Part shown: piece after piece, positions 5,932 to 14,247 of the stretch
How the letters are laid out: the number at the start of each line of letters is the position of its first letter
How positions within the stretch are numbered: position 1 is the stretch's first letter
Assembly (NCBI GenBank): GCA_017445475.1
Contig: JAFSUB010000008.1
Location: forward strand, 1 to 32,156
DNA length: 32,156 bases
Source of the DNA: Alphaproteobacteria bacterium
Lineage (GTDB): Bacteria > Pseudomonadota > Alphaproteobacteria > RF32 > CAG-239
Reading direction: 5' to 3'
Notes under the pieces: model-generated
What the model saw: the letters and a program-made list of their open reading frames with translations, nothing else
Database searches by the model: none
What the model was told of the DNA's origin: nothing
Program-made: the position numbers and the translations under genes

Positions 5932-7482
5932 ATGCTGAAGAAATGTTATCGACATGTCAAATCCGTTGATTATATTTTGCCCGCACCTGTCGGTGGCCTC
6001 AACAAAAGAGATCCGCTGTCGGCAATGGACAGACTGGACGCCATACAAATGGACAATTATATTCCCCTTGCCGGCTCGATTGAACTGCGTCCGGGATATG
6101 AAACATACGCAAAATTAGCCGATTTTGAAGTTTCAAAAAAAATCGAAACACTTGCTTGTTACAACACTTCTCAAACAACAAGAATGATTGCGGTTTTTGA
6201 CGGCTTAGCTTATGATGTTTCGTCAAAAACCCCGTCTTGTTTTGAAAACATCAGTTTTTCGCAAAACAGATGTCAGAGCGTGCAATATAAAAACAGGCTT
6301 TTTCTCCTAAACGGCACAGACACACCGAAAGTTTTTTATGTTGATGATCAAAATCAAACCCATCTTGAAAATTGGGGTTTTGTCGGACAAGACTTGAATG
6401 ACACAAAAATCGTCAACGCCGGCGTCAGCCACGAATTTTTATGGTTTGTCGAAAAAAACTCAACACGCGCGTGGGTGTCCGGTGTCGGCGGAAACATTGC
6501 CGGAACTCTGGAATCTTTCGACGTTTCAGAGGTTTTGAAATGGGGCGGACATCTCATTTCGGTTTTCAATTGGACTGTTGATGGCGGCACAGGGCTTGAC
6601 GATTACACTTGCTTAATGAGCTCGGAAGGCGAGGTTTTAATTTACAAAGGCTATAATCCGAATGATGCGGACAACTGGTCTTTAATGGGCTCATATAAAT
6701 TGAGCAAACCGCTCGGTTATCAGTGCGTTATGCCTTTTCAGGGCGATGTCATCATTATATGCCAAGACGGATATATGCCTCTTTCAAAAGCTTTAAGCGC
6801 CAACAACGCTGTCGTTTCGTCGCTTGTTTTTTCCGATAAAATCAGAGGACTTGTGCTCGACAGAGCCGCAATGTATCAACATCAAAACGGCTGGCAAGGC
6901 ATTATTTATGCTAAAAAAGGCTATGCCATCTTCAATGTGCCCGTCGGAAACAACTTTGAACAGCACGTGATGAACATCAACACGGGCGCGTGGTGTCGTT
7001 TCACAAACATTCACGCAACCTGCTGGTGTTTATATGACGGCGAACTTTATTTTGCCTCGGGCAACGCCGTTTATTGTTTCGGAAAAAATTTCGATGACAA
7101 CGGACAGGCAATTGAAGGTCTGGTTGAACAGGCATACAGCAGTCTTTCAAGCGAAAACCTAAAAAAAATCGTTCTCTTAAAGCCAAAACTTCGAACATCT
7201 AAAGATTTCAGGCTGATTATTTACACAAATATGGATTATGAAACAAGACAGACAAGCTACTATGTCAACCTTTCCTCCGACAGCGGCGCCAAATGGGGCA
7301 ACGCCAAATGGAACGACGCCGCGTGGTTCTCACTTAAAACAAAAAAAATGCAGGGACAGTGGCTTGCAAATTCTGCCACCGGTTATAAGGTAAGCGTTGT
7401 TTTCAAAACCAAAACAGCCGGAAACGCAATTGAGTGGTATGAAACAGGCATTCGCTTTCAAACCGGCACAGCAATCTTATAA
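5932..7482 (+). CDS. Tail protein, packaged-DNA stabilisation (P22 gp10-like)
   Basis: The 516-residue beta-rich protein begins with LPAPVGGLNKRDPLSAMDRLDAIQMDNYIPLAGSIELRPGYETYA in spaced form. This 'gg.n.rd.l..M...dA..ldN..P....v.lR.G' pattern is what I associate with phage tail accessory proteins of the gp10 type. These form a beta-propeller-like hub closing the portal channel and holding packaged DNA. Repeated short blades with Asp/Gly turns and WxL motifs occupy residues 60-400. It follows the portal by 12 bp with AAAGGAG before its ATG. The exact position in the virion is inferred. Confidence 0.7.
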   Translation: MLKKCYRHVKSVDYILPAPVGGLNKRDPLSAMDRLDAIQMDNYIPLAGSIELRPGYETYAKLADFEVSKKIETLACYNTSQTTRMIAVFDGLAYDVSSKTPSCFENISFSQNRCQSVQYKNRLFLLNGTDTPKVFYVDDQNQTHLENWGFVGQDLNDTKIVNAGVSHEFLWFVEKNSTRAWVSGVGGNIAGTLESFDVSEVLKWGGHLISVFNWTVDGGTGLDDYTCLMSSEGEVLIYKGYNPNDADNWSLMGSYKLSKPLGYQCVMPFQGDVIIICQDGYMPLSKALSANNAVVSSLVFSDKIRGLVLDRAAMYQHQNGWQGIIYAKKGYAIFNVPVGNNFEQHVMNINTGAWCRFTNIHATCWCLYDGELYFASGNAVYCFGKNFDDNGQAIEGLVEQAYSSLSSENLKKIVLLKPKLRTSKDFRLIIYTNMDYETRQTSYYVNLSSDSGAKWGNAKWNDAAWFSLKTKKMQGQWLANSATGYKVSVVFKTKTAGNAIEWYETGIRFQTGTAIL

Positions 7483-7496
7483 CAAGGAGATTTTTT

Positions 7497-7757
7497 ATGA
7501 AAGCCATAGCAGACAGAGTGTTACTTAAGCTTGAAGAAAAACCCGAGCAAAAGCACGGCATATTGTTGCCCGATAATTTTCAAACCGTCAAAACCATTGG
7601 CAAAGTTTTATCTGTCGGTAAAAACGTAACTTCCGTTGATATTGGTGATGTTGTGTTGTTTCACGCTTTTGACGAGCTTCCGACGCTCAAAAAAGACATT
7701 GTTGCCGTGCGTGAAAGCTCAATTCTTGCCATTATGGAAGACGGTGAAAATCTATAA
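7497..7757 (+). CDS. GroES-like cochaperonin encoded in the phage operon
   Basis: The 86-residue protein aligns by eye with GroES. It has an opening ADRVLLKLEE like HDRVIVKR, a mobile-loop region ending HGILLPD at about residues 20-26 (the I-L-L hydrophobic tripeptide that docks to GroEL), then GKVLSVGKN, VDIGDVVLF and a closing SSILAIMED like ESDILAIVE. The roof-loop region is shorter than in GroES (97 residues in E. coli). The role would be capping host GroEL to fold capsid or other virion proteins, as T4 gp31 does. It lies between the tail hub and terminase genes with a strong AAGGAG site, so it is expressed with the structural genes. Confidence 0.85.
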   Translation: MKAIADRVLLKLEEKPEQKHGILLPDNFQTVKTIGKVLSVGKNVTSVDIGDVVLFHAFDELPTLKKDIVAVRESSILAIMEDGENL

Positions 7758-7771
7758 CAAGGAAAGAAAAA

Positions 7772-8002
7772 ATGAGAAAGCCGAAAACACTTAAAGACAC
7801 TTTAACTCAAATGGCGCTTGATAAAGACATCAGCAAACGGCTTTGTGATGTGCTCATTGATGAAGCCACAAACGGCAACCTCAAAGCCATCGACATCATC
7901 AGAGATGTCATCGGCGAAAAAAACGCTTCGCCCGAAGCACACATCAAACACGTCTCGCACATCAAAATTGAGGTTGTTGATGCAAAAACAACTCAAAATT
8001 AA
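7772..8002 (+). CDS. Probable terminase small subunit
   Basis: A 76-residue helical protein with the segments LKDTLTQMALDKDISKRLCDVLIDEATNGNLKAIDIIRDVIGEK in spaced form. The 'A..Gn.kAi..i.d.iGe' pattern and its place directly before and overlapping the large terminase by 23 bases support a DNA-recognition (small) terminase subunit. It is shorter than most small terminases and no helix-turn-helix can be proven by eye. An alternative is a packaging accessory protein. Confidence 0.55.
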   Translation: MRKPKTLKDTLTQMALDKDISKRLCDVLIDEATNGNLKAIDIIRDVIGEKNASPEAHIKHVSHIKIEVVDAKTTQN

Positions 8003-9299
8003 AATTGCGCGCCCTTTCCTGCCCCTCATCAATGAGAAAAAAAGAATTAAATTTTTTTACGGCGGACGCGGCGGCGGAAAAAGTTATGCGTTTGCAGATT
8101 CCTTATTGCTCTTAGGATTACAGAAAAAACTTTTAGTCGCCTGCCTTCGAGAAATTCAGGAATCAATCAAAGATTCCGTTCACCGCTTGCTTTCCGAAAG
8201 AATCAGTTTTTACGGACTTGATGAATTTGAGGTTAAAGAAACGGAAATTCTCAACCGCATCAACGGCACACGCTTTATCTTTAAGGGTTTGCGCAGTCAG
8301 GACATTCAAAAAATCAAATCTTTGGAGGGCGTTGATATTGCATGGATTGAAGAAGCACAAACAATTTCCAAAAAATCATGGGAAATTTTGGCGCCGACCA
8401 TTCGAAAAGACGGTTCCGAAATTTGGATTTCCATGAACAGAATTGAAGAAAATGATCCGCTTTGGATTCTTTTGGCGGCGCACCCCGATGAAAGAACGCT
8501 TGTTTGCAGGGTTAATTACAACGACAACCCGTTTTGCCCCGACGAGCTCAAAAAACAAGCACTTGCCTGCCGGCAAAAAAGCCCCAGTGATTATGCCCAT
8601 ATATGGGAGGGCGAACCCTTAAGGCAAGGCGATTATAAACTCATCGACGCACACAAAGTGCGCTTGGCGATGAGCCCGAAAATCAAAGAGTGTTCGTCGC
8701 CTCTTGTCATCGGGCTTGATGTTGCGCGCTTCGGAGATGATTCAAGCGTTTTTTGTTTTCGGCGCGGAAGGTTGTGTTTTAAGCTTGAAGTTTATGATAA
8801 AAAAGACACTGTCGAGCTTGCAAACATTGCAACAAACATCATCGGCACACACAAACCCCAACGCATTTTTTTAGATGCCGGCGGTGTGGGCGGCGGTGTT
8901 TATGACATATTGCGCGACAGAGGTTTTAAGGAAGTTGTCAAAGCCGTCAACTTTGGGGCAAAAGCCATCAACGATGAGCGATACGGCAACAAACGCGCCG
9001 AAATGTGGGATATGCTCCGCGAATGGTTCAATGAAGATGTTGAGCTCATATCAAACGAGCGTCTTTATAACGAACTGTGCGCCGTCAATAAAAAATATGA
9101 CCATCAAGGCCGGCTGCTTTTGGAAGAAAAAGAAGAGATTAAAAAGCGGCTCGGACATTCCACCGATTTGGCCGACGCCCTTGCCTTAACATTTGCGGAA
9201 CCCGTTTATGACAGAGGGCGCATACAGCTATACGGAAACGGAAAAGTCATCATTGAAGATATGTTTTGCGAACACCGGCAGAACAAAAGCGGTTGGTAA
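7980..9299 (+). CDS. terL: Terminase large subunit
   Basis: The 439-residue DNA-packaging motor has a Walker A GGRGGGKS at residues 28-35 and a Walker B region VDIAWIEEA near 120. The coupling region is around SMNRIEENDPLW. The RNase H-like nuclease carries its acidic residues in GLDVARFGDDSSV, FLDAGGVGGGVYDIL and STDLADALALT. The overall form resembles the PBSX/T4-like terminase group. The ATG at 7980 was chosen because it has GAGG upstream and directly precedes the conserved part; upstream in-frame codons overlap the small-subunit gene. The gene sits after the portal and tail hub, not at the operon start as in P22. Confidence 0.92.
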   Translation: MQKQLKIKIARPFLPLINEKKRIKFFYGGRGGGKSYAFADSLLLLGLQKKLLVACLREIQESIKDSVHRLLSERISFYGLDEFEVKETEILNRINGTRFIFKGLRSQDIQKIKSLEGVDIAWIEEAQTISKKSWEILAPTIRKDGSEIWISMNRIEENDPLWILLAAHPDERTLVCRVNYNDNPFCPDELKKQALACRQKSPSDYAHIWEGEPLRQGDYKLIDAHKVRLAMSPKIKECSSPLVIGLDVARFGDDSSVFCFRRGRLCFKLEVYDKKDTVELANIATNIIGTHKPQRIFLDAGGVGGGVYDILRDRGFKEVVKAVNFGAKAINDERYGNKRAEMWDMLREWFNEDVELISNERLYNELCAVNKKYDHQGRLLLEEKEEIKKRLGHSTDLADALALTFAEPVYDRGRIQLYGNGKVIIEDMFCEHRQNKSGW

Positions 9300-9311
9300 A
9301 AAAGGAAAAAA

Positions 9312-9521
9312 ATGTTTGAAGAAATTTTATTGCCCGACGGCACGGTTGCTCAATCAAGTGCCGATGTTGACGCTTTTTTGAAAAAAAACAACCTTGCCAC
9401 GTCGAGCGATTTCAGCGACGCATATTTGAAAAATATCCGTCAGCAACACGAGCACCTTCAAAGGCAAAATGCTTTTGAAGATTTTATTCAAGAATATAAA
9501 AAAAGGATTTGGAATGAGTGA
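9312..9521 (+). CDS. Small phage protein of unknown function
   Basis: A 69-residue acidic and helical protein opening FEEILLPDGTVAQSSADVDAF and ending in a charged helix with FEDFIQEYKKRIW. A ribosome site AAAGGA lies 9 bases before the ATG. It sits between terminase and scaffold and overlaps the scaffold start by 8 bases. No family was recognised; a packaging or assembly accessory role is only positional. Confidence 0.65.
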   Translation: MFEEILLPDGTVAQSSADVDAFLKKNNLATSSDFSDAYLKNIRQQHEHLQRQNAFEDFIQEYKKRIWNE

Positions 9522-10362
9522 GTTAAGAGATGAACTCGAAAAAAACTTCGCTTCGGCGGACTTGCAAAGCGAAGAACAACCGGTCGACTTAAAGGACAGT
9601 TTAAACCAAGAAGATTTTGATTTAATTGCTGCGCCCAAAAGTTACACCAAAGAATTTCAAGAAAATTTTAAGGCGCTTTCGCCCGAATGGCAGAAATATC
9701 TGCTTGAGCGGGAAAAGCAAACGGAAAAAGGATTTTCTGAACTCGGGAACAAACTGAACGCCTATAGGTGGTCCGACAAAGTTTTTGAAGACAGAAAAGA
9801 GCGTTTAAATGCTTTGGGCTTTAAAAAGGCGCAAGACTATGTTGAAAAACTGGCCTTGCTTGACGATGCCGTCAACAAAAATCCCAAGCAGACTTTACAA
9901 ATGCTCGAAGCCGTTTACGGCGTTCAACAAAACAGCAACAACGCTTCTCAAAAACAAACACAGCAACAAATTTTGGAAAGCATCAAAGCGGCCGGAAAAG
10001 CTTTGGATAAAAGGCAAAGCGAAGCTGCATTTTTCGATTTGGCGCATTTTGTAAATGCCGTCAACGACAACGGTCAGCCGAAATATCCCTTTTATCAGGA
10101 TGTCAAAACCGATATGGCAAAAATTTTCAAAACAGCCCAAGCTGACACACTGCAAGAGGCTTATGAAAAAGCGGTTTGGCTTAATTCGAAGGTTAGAGAA
10201 AAGATGATTGAAAACAAAATCAACAACATCTTAAGTGAAAAATTAAGCTCGGCGCAAAATGCCAAAGAAGCGTCGTTTCGGCCAAAATCAAAAGTTGAAG
10301 CCGAGCCGAAAGAATTGTCACTGCGTGAAGAATTGGAAGCACAATTTAGAAAGGAATTTTAA
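9514..10362 (+). CDS. Capsid scaffolding protein
   Basis: The 282-residue protein is highly charged, almost entirely helical, and lies directly before the major capsid gene, the canonical scaffold position. It has a central stretch FQENFKALSPEWQKYLLEREKQTEKGFSELG (about 50-80, broken here only by description) seen in many podovirus scaffold-like proteins. A Gln/Asn-rich linker (about 149-168) and a charged end RPKSKVEAEPKELSLREELE follow. The ATG at 9514 with AAAGGATTTGG upstream gives coupling with the previous gene. Scaffold proteins shape the procapsid and leave before DNA fills it. Confidence 0.7.
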   Translation: MSELRDELEKNFASADLQSEEQPVDLKDSLNQEDFDLIAAPKSYTKEFQENFKALSPEWQKYLLEREKQTEKGFSELGNKLNAYRWSDKVFEDRKERLNALGFKKAQDYVEKLALLDDAVNKNPKQTLQMLEAVYGVQQNSNNASQKQTQQQILESIKAAGKALDKRQSEAAFFDLAHFVNAVNDNGQPKYPFYQDVKTDMAKIFKTAQADTLQEAYEKAVWLNSKVREKMIENKINNILSEKLSSAQNAKEASFRPKSKVEAEPKELSLREELEAQFRKEF

Positions 10363-10365
10363 TTT

Positions 10366-11364
10366 ATGACAGCACCTAATGCAACTTATGATTCGATTTT
10401 CACGACAACCCTTGAAAATCGTTCAAAAAAAATGGCGGACAACATCACAAAAAACAACGCGCTTTTAAGCCGTTTGTCCGCAAAAAACAAAATCCGCACC
10501 GTTGACGGCGGCTCCAAAATTTTGGAAGAACTTGAATACGGCCAAGGCGATATGGTTTGGTATAGCGGTTTTGACACCATATCATACACCGGCCCCGAAC
10601 TTTTCAGCGCGGCGGAATATGCTCTAAAACTGTGTGCCACACCTGTTGCGATTTCCGGTGAAGATATGCTCAAAAATTCGGGCAGCGCACGTATGATAGA
10701 CTTGTTCGAAAAACGCATTCACAACGCCGAAAAAACAATGAGCAACAAAATTGCCGAAGCGCTTTATTCCGACGGCACGGGAAGTTCGGGCAAAGAAATC
10801 GGCGGCTTAAAATTGCTTATTGCCGATGCACCGATATCAGGCACAGTTGGCGGCATCAACCGCGCCACATCGGGCAACGAATTTTGGCGCAATCAGGCCA
10901 ATGTCATTTCAGCCGAAGCCAATGCTTTGACAAGTTCAACCATTTTAGGCAAGATGAACGATATGTATCTTAAGTGCTCACGCGGCACGGACAAACCCGA
11001 TTTGATTGTTACCGACGATTATCTTTATGATATGTATGAAGCGGCCTTACAACCCATGCAGCGCTTTACCGATCCGAAATTGGCCGACGCCGGTTTCAGA
11101 ACTTTGCGCTATAAGGGCGCCGATGTCATTTTTGACGGCGGACAAGGCGGCAGTTGCCCCTCAAAGCATATGTATTTTATCAACACAAACTACCTGTATT
11201 TGCGTCCTCACAAAGACAGAAACTTTAAGGTCATCGGCGGTGAGCGCTTGGCCATCAATTCAGACGCCATATACAAAATCATCGGCTGGGCCGGAAATTT
11301 GACAATGTCAAATGCCAAATTGCAGGGTGTTTTGGTTGATTACATTGCGCCGGCAGTCAACTAA
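10366..11364 (+). CDS. Major capsid protein
   Basis: The 332-residue protein has the pattern of podovirus HK97-fold capsid proteins. It includes an N-terminal TLENRSKKMADNITKNNALLSRL arm, a segment GGSKILEELEYG, the spine-helix region MIDLFEKRIHNAEKTMSNKIAEALYSDGTG, and late sheets with YKGADVIFDGG, MYFINTNYLYLRPHKDRNF and GWAGNLTMSNAKLQGVL. Genomic context (after scaffold, with a strong intrinsic terminator 18 bases past the stop) supports a highly expressed virion component. The gene starts 4 bases after the scaffold stop with AAGGAA upstream. No disruption is seen. Confidence 0.85.
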   Translation: MTAPNATYDSIFTTTLENRSKKMADNITKNNALLSRLSAKNKIRTVDGGSKILEELEYGQGDMVWYSGFDTISYTGPELFSAAEYALKLCATPVAISGEDMLKNSGSARMIDLFEKRIHNAEKTMSNKIAEALYSDGTGSSGKEIGGLKLLIADAPISGTVGGINRATSGNEFWRNQANVISAEANALTSSTILGKMNDMYLKCSRGTDKPDLIVTDDYLYDMYEAALQPMQRFTDPKLADAGFRTLRYKGADVIFDGGQGGSCPSKHMYFINTNYLYLRPHKDRNFKVIGGERLAINSDAIYKIIGWAGNLTMSNAKLQGVLVDYIAPAVN

Positions 11365-11382
11365 GCTGCTTTTTAAAAATCG

Positions 11383-11410
11383 GAGGCGTTTAAAAAACGC
11401 CTCTTTTTTT
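11383..11410 (+). terminator. Terminator after the capsid gene
   Basis: GAGGCGTTT (11383-11391) pairs with AAACGCCTC (11395-11403), followed by seven T. It would reduce, not necessarily end, transcription of downstream tail genes, giving capsid protein in excess. Confidence 0.85.
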
Positions 11411-11437
11411 AAAAAAAACACACAAGGAAAACAAAAA

Positions 11438-11971
11438 ATGGAATTTGAATTTTCAAGCTTTCAAAATGTTCTTGCGCCTCAAAATCAAAACAACGGTGTG
11501 GTTGCAAGATTTTACGACAAATACGTTCAAACCGAAAAATTTGCACAAAACGGCCTGCCCGTTTTTGAAAAAAAACTGTATGTCGAAATTAAGGTTAAAG
11601 ACCAATATGATGTTTTTGATCAGCCGGCAACCGAAGAACACATCAAACGCTTTGAGGCCCAATATCAAAACTATCTTAAATCATTAAAGCAGGAAAAAAA
11701 GGGCACACCTTTATCTATGTTTGCATTTTTAAATGCCGAACAAATTACGTGTTGCCATTTTCGAAACATCTTCACCGTCGAATCTCTCGCACAGCTTGAT
11801 GAAACAACCGCACGTGCGCTCAATCTTGAAAACGAAAGAGATTTGGCGCTCGATTTTTTACGCATTTCAAAAAACAATAAGGCGCTTTTTGAGCTGAAGA
11901 AAAAACAAAAAGAATATTTGGCTGAAATTGAAAATTTAAAACAAGAAATTGAAAGCTTAAAAAACAAATGA
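11438..11971 (+). CDS. Conserved phage protein after the capsid gene
   Basis: A 177-residue protein beginning with a VARFYDKYVQ segment, then KKLYVEIKVKD, HIKRFEAQYQNYL, KKGTPLSMFAFL, a TVESLAQLDE motif and an ALNLENERDLALDFL segment, and ending in a Lys/Glu coiled coil. This succession of VEI, RF..qY..f, GTPL and TVE.LA matches a widespread uncharacterised podovirus protein found beside capsid genes. The TVESLAQL part resembles a helix-hairpin-helix. The ATG at 11438 follows CAAGGAAAA; the gene ends in an ATGA overlap with the next. Structural or decoration roles are possible but unproven. Confidence 0.65.
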   Translation: MEFEFSSFQNVLAPQNQNNGVVARFYDKYVQTEKFAQNGLPVFEKKLYVEIKVKDQYDVFDQPATEEHIKRFEAQYQNYLKSLKQEKKGTPLSMFAFLNAEQITCCHFRNIFTVESLAQLDETTARALNLENERDLALDFLRISKNNKALFELKKKQKEYLAEIENLKQEIESLKNK

Positions 11972-12420
11972 AACGACAGCAACCAAAAACTTGCCGCATC
12001 TTTTTTGACGCGGGCGGCAGTGTTGTGCGCTGGGTGTGTGGCAATTTAGGCGAAAACACGCGCTGGGTTGGCCAAAACATCAGCCTTGGCATTGAGCTCG
12101 AAAAAAAGCTGATTGCCGGCATCATCATCAATGACATCAGACCTTATGTTGACGCTTGGCTCACCATTTATGCACAAAACAAAAAGTGGTGCAATCGGCG
12201 CGTTTTAAGAACTGTCTTTGAGGTTGTTTTTAATTTATTGAAATGTCGCCGCGCCAGCGTGATGGTCGACGCAGACAATATACAAAGCCAAAATCTTGTT
12301 TCAAGGCTCGGCTTTGTTCAAGAGGGTGTTTTGCGCGCCTATCAAAACAACGGCCACGACGCCCTTGTGTATTCTATGTTAACAAACGAATGTCGATGGA
12401 GGACAACAAAAAATGAGTAA
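11968..12420 (+). CDS. GNAT-fold acetyltransferase-like protein
   Basis: The 150-residue protein ends in a pattern typical of GNAT enzymes: VDADNIQSQNLVSRLGFVQEGVLRAY, then GHDALVYSMLTNECRW. The 'N..S..l..klGF..EG.lR' motif is the acetyl-CoA-binding second half of the fold. The first half (VRWVCGNLGENTRWVGQNISLGIE...GIIINDI) fits the beta strands, though the usual Q/RxxGxG/A loop is not clear. Catalysis may therefore be weak or lost. Phage operons often carry such a gene between capsid and tail genes. Both gene ends overlap neighbours by 4 and 8 bases. Confidence 0.65.
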   Translation: MKRQQPKTCRIFFDAGGSVVRWVCGNLGENTRWVGQNISLGIELEKKLIAGIIINDIRPYVDAWLTIYAQNKKWCNRRVLRTVFEVVFNLLKCRRASVMVDADNIQSQNLVSRLGFVQEGVLRAYQNNGHDALVYSMLTNECRWRTTKNE

Positions 12421-13099
12421 AGGATTAAAACTATTCGATAAGGTCAGCGACGGTATGAAGGTGTCGTATAATTCTCAGCCCACCGAAGATTATGTGCGGT
12501 TTTTAAACGGCTATGACACAACAAATGCCGACAATACGCTGGCAAATTTAAACTCTTGGGCAGATAGGGCAAGTGCCAACTTGCAAAATATGGGCGATTA
12601 CACTTTTAATGTCGGCGGTGATGTGCTTGAAAAGCAAAGAGTTGAAGACGCGACATATCAAAATTATTTAAGCAAAATTTTGCCGCTGTATAGCAGTGCG
12701 GCAGATGATTTGCAAACGCGCCTGATTAACCAGGGAATCGGAACCGACAGCGCGGCTTATCGCAACGCCATGAGCACCTTGCTTGCCGCGCAAAATGCGG
12801 CCTTAAACGACGCGGCTTTCAATGCTATTGAAGCCGGAGAAAATGCTTATACAACCGATTTGAACAACCAAATTGCGGCAGGAAGTTTTGCAAACGCTGC
12901 TCAACAATCATACATTGATCAGCTTTTATCTGCGCTCACAAATTCACACAGCGCCTATGATGTTGCAACAGATAAATATTTGGCACAAAACAATTTGGCA
13001 CAAAATCAGGCAAACGCTCAAAACCAATCACTGAGCCATAAACTGAACGCCATAAAGATTGGGGCTGACACAGCAACAAAACTCATCAACGGCTTTTAA
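12413..13099 (+). CDS. Internal/ejection-type virion protein
   Basis: A 228-residue, Ala/Asn/Gln-rich helical protein. Residues about 85-145 carry a pattern I associate with podovirus ejection or internal proteins: LYSSAADDLQTRLINQGIGTDSAAYRNAM, then AAQNAALNDAAF ('L..qG...gs.AY..A'). A second helical stretch runs to the C terminus. It follows the GNAT gene with a strong GGAGG site and an 8-base overlap. The likely role is delivery into the host with DNA, or a tail needle-like function; which one is not resolved. No signal peptide. Confidence 0.6.
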   Translation: MSKGLKLFDKVSDGMKVSYNSQPTEDYVRFLNGYDTTNADNTLANLNSWADRASANLQNMGDYTFNVGGDVLEKQRVEDATYQNYLSKILPLYSSAADDLQTRLINQGIGTDSAAYRNAMSTLLAAQNAALNDAAFNAIEAGENAYTTDLNNQIAAGSFANAAQQSYIDQLLSALTNSHSAYDVATDKYLAQNNLAQNQANAQNQSLSHKLNAIKIGADTATKLINGF

Positions 13100-13114
13100 G
13101 CAAAGGAGGGAAAA

Positions 13115-13891
13115 ATGTCTTTTGACAGTCAGGGAAATTTCACAAGAAACTACAGCTGGGAGCAAGACCGCTTGAACGACATCGGCATTGTTTCCGACAG
13201 GCACGATGATGAAGATGACAATTTTGCAAACGCGTTAAACAACTGCTTTTGCCGTGATGGCAGAGCGATTGCGACCGGAAATTTTAAGATGGGTTCGTAT
13301 AAAATCACCGGTCTTGGAAACGGCACGTCTTCCAACGATGCTGTCAATAAAAGCCAACTTGACAGCACACAATCAACGCTTCAAACGGCAATTGATGCCA
13401 TCGACAGAGAACTCGGTGCAACAAACTACATCGGCGACATTAAAGCATCGCTTCAAAATGCCAATCACGGAAACTGGCTTATCTGCGACGGGCAAGCGGT
13501 GAGCCGAACAACCTATGCGGATTTGTTTTCGCTTATCGGAACACATTTCGGCACGGGCGATGGTTCAACCACATTTAACGTCCCCGATTATCGTGGCAAG
13601 TTCCTGCGCGGTTTGGGCGGTGATTCGGCTGCTGATATTTATACGGCGCAAGAGGAAGGTTTGCCGAATATCACAGGTGAAGCGCAGCTTGCAGACGATA
13701 GGCAAACATCGTTTTCGGGCGCTCTTTATAAAGAAAGCGGAAGTTCGCCGAACTCGACGGACAGCGGAACGTTTAGCAACAGACTTGGTTTTGACGCTTC
13801 AAAATCGAATGCGATTTACGGCGCGTCAGAGCACGTTACTCCCGTCAACCAAGCGGTTAATTGGTTTATCAAAGCGTTAGAGGAGAGCTGA
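13115..13891 (+). CDS. Tail fibre protein with phage tail collar domain
   Basis: The 258-residue protein has an N-terminal virion-attachment region (NYSWEQDRLNDIGI, then FKMGSYKITGLGNGTSSNDAVNKSQLD, a common fibre shaft start). A clear tail-collar domain occupies about residues 107-180: GNWLICDGQAVSRTTYADLF, LIGTHFG.GDGSTTFNVPDYRGKFLRG. The C-terminal part (HVTPVNQAVNWFIKA) is the usual end of collar-domain fibres. Such proteins trimerise and bind the host surface. The ATG at 13115 follows AAAGGAGGG. It opens a run of five fibre-like genes. Confidence 0.85.
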   Translation: MSFDSQGNFTRNYSWEQDRLNDIGIVSDRHDDEDDNFANALNNCFCRDGRAIATGNFKMGSYKITGLGNGTSSNDAVNKSQLDSTQSTLQTAIDAIDRELGATNYIGDIKASLQNANHGNWLICDGQAVSRTTYADLFSLIGTHFGTGDGSTTFNVPDYRGKFLRGLGGDSAADIYTAQEEGLPNITGEAQLADDRQTSFSGALYKESGSSPNSTDSGTFSNRLGFDASKSNAIYGASEHVTPVNQAVNWFIKALEES

Positions 13892-13892
13892 A

Positions 13893-14246
13893 ATGAGCGG
13901 AATGGTTCAAAACAATTTAATCACGGTGCGTCAAGGCGACAGCTTTGCCATCAATTTAGAATTCAAAGAAGGCGGTAAACCAGTTGATTTAACGGGGGCC
14001 TCTCTTTTAATGCAGGTCAGAGATGAAGAGGGCAATATTAAATTTTCATTGTCCGGAACACCTGTCGATGTTTTAGATGGGAAAATGGCGCTTTTATTAA
14101 CACCCGAAGAAACAAGCATTGATGTCGGCGATTATGCAACCGACATTCAATTAACGCTTTCGGGCGGACAGGTTAACACCATCTGGCCGGCAAATGTAAA
14201 CCAAATCGGCGTTTTTCGTATCACCGAGCAGGTAACGAGGGTTTGA
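13893..14246 (+). CDS. Small tail/baseplate protein, BppU-N-like beta domain
   Basis: The 117-residue beta protein has the pattern 'v.qGdsf.i.l.f...G.pvDLtGasl.mqvRd..g' at residues 8-45 and continues EEGNIKFSL...LTPEETSIDVGDYATDIQLTL. This resembles the immunoglobulin-like N domain of BppU-type baseplate or fibre proteins found in many phages. It has coupled translation with the collar gene (1 base between) and lies 1 base before the next gene. A structural role linking fibres is likely. Confidence 0.65.
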   Translation: MSGMVQNNLITVRQGDSFAINLEFKEGGKPVDLTGASLLMQVRDEEGNIKFSLSGTPVDVLDGKMALLLTPEETSIDVGDYATDIQLTLSGGQVNTIWPANVNQIGVFRITEQVTRV

Positions 14247-14247
14247 A

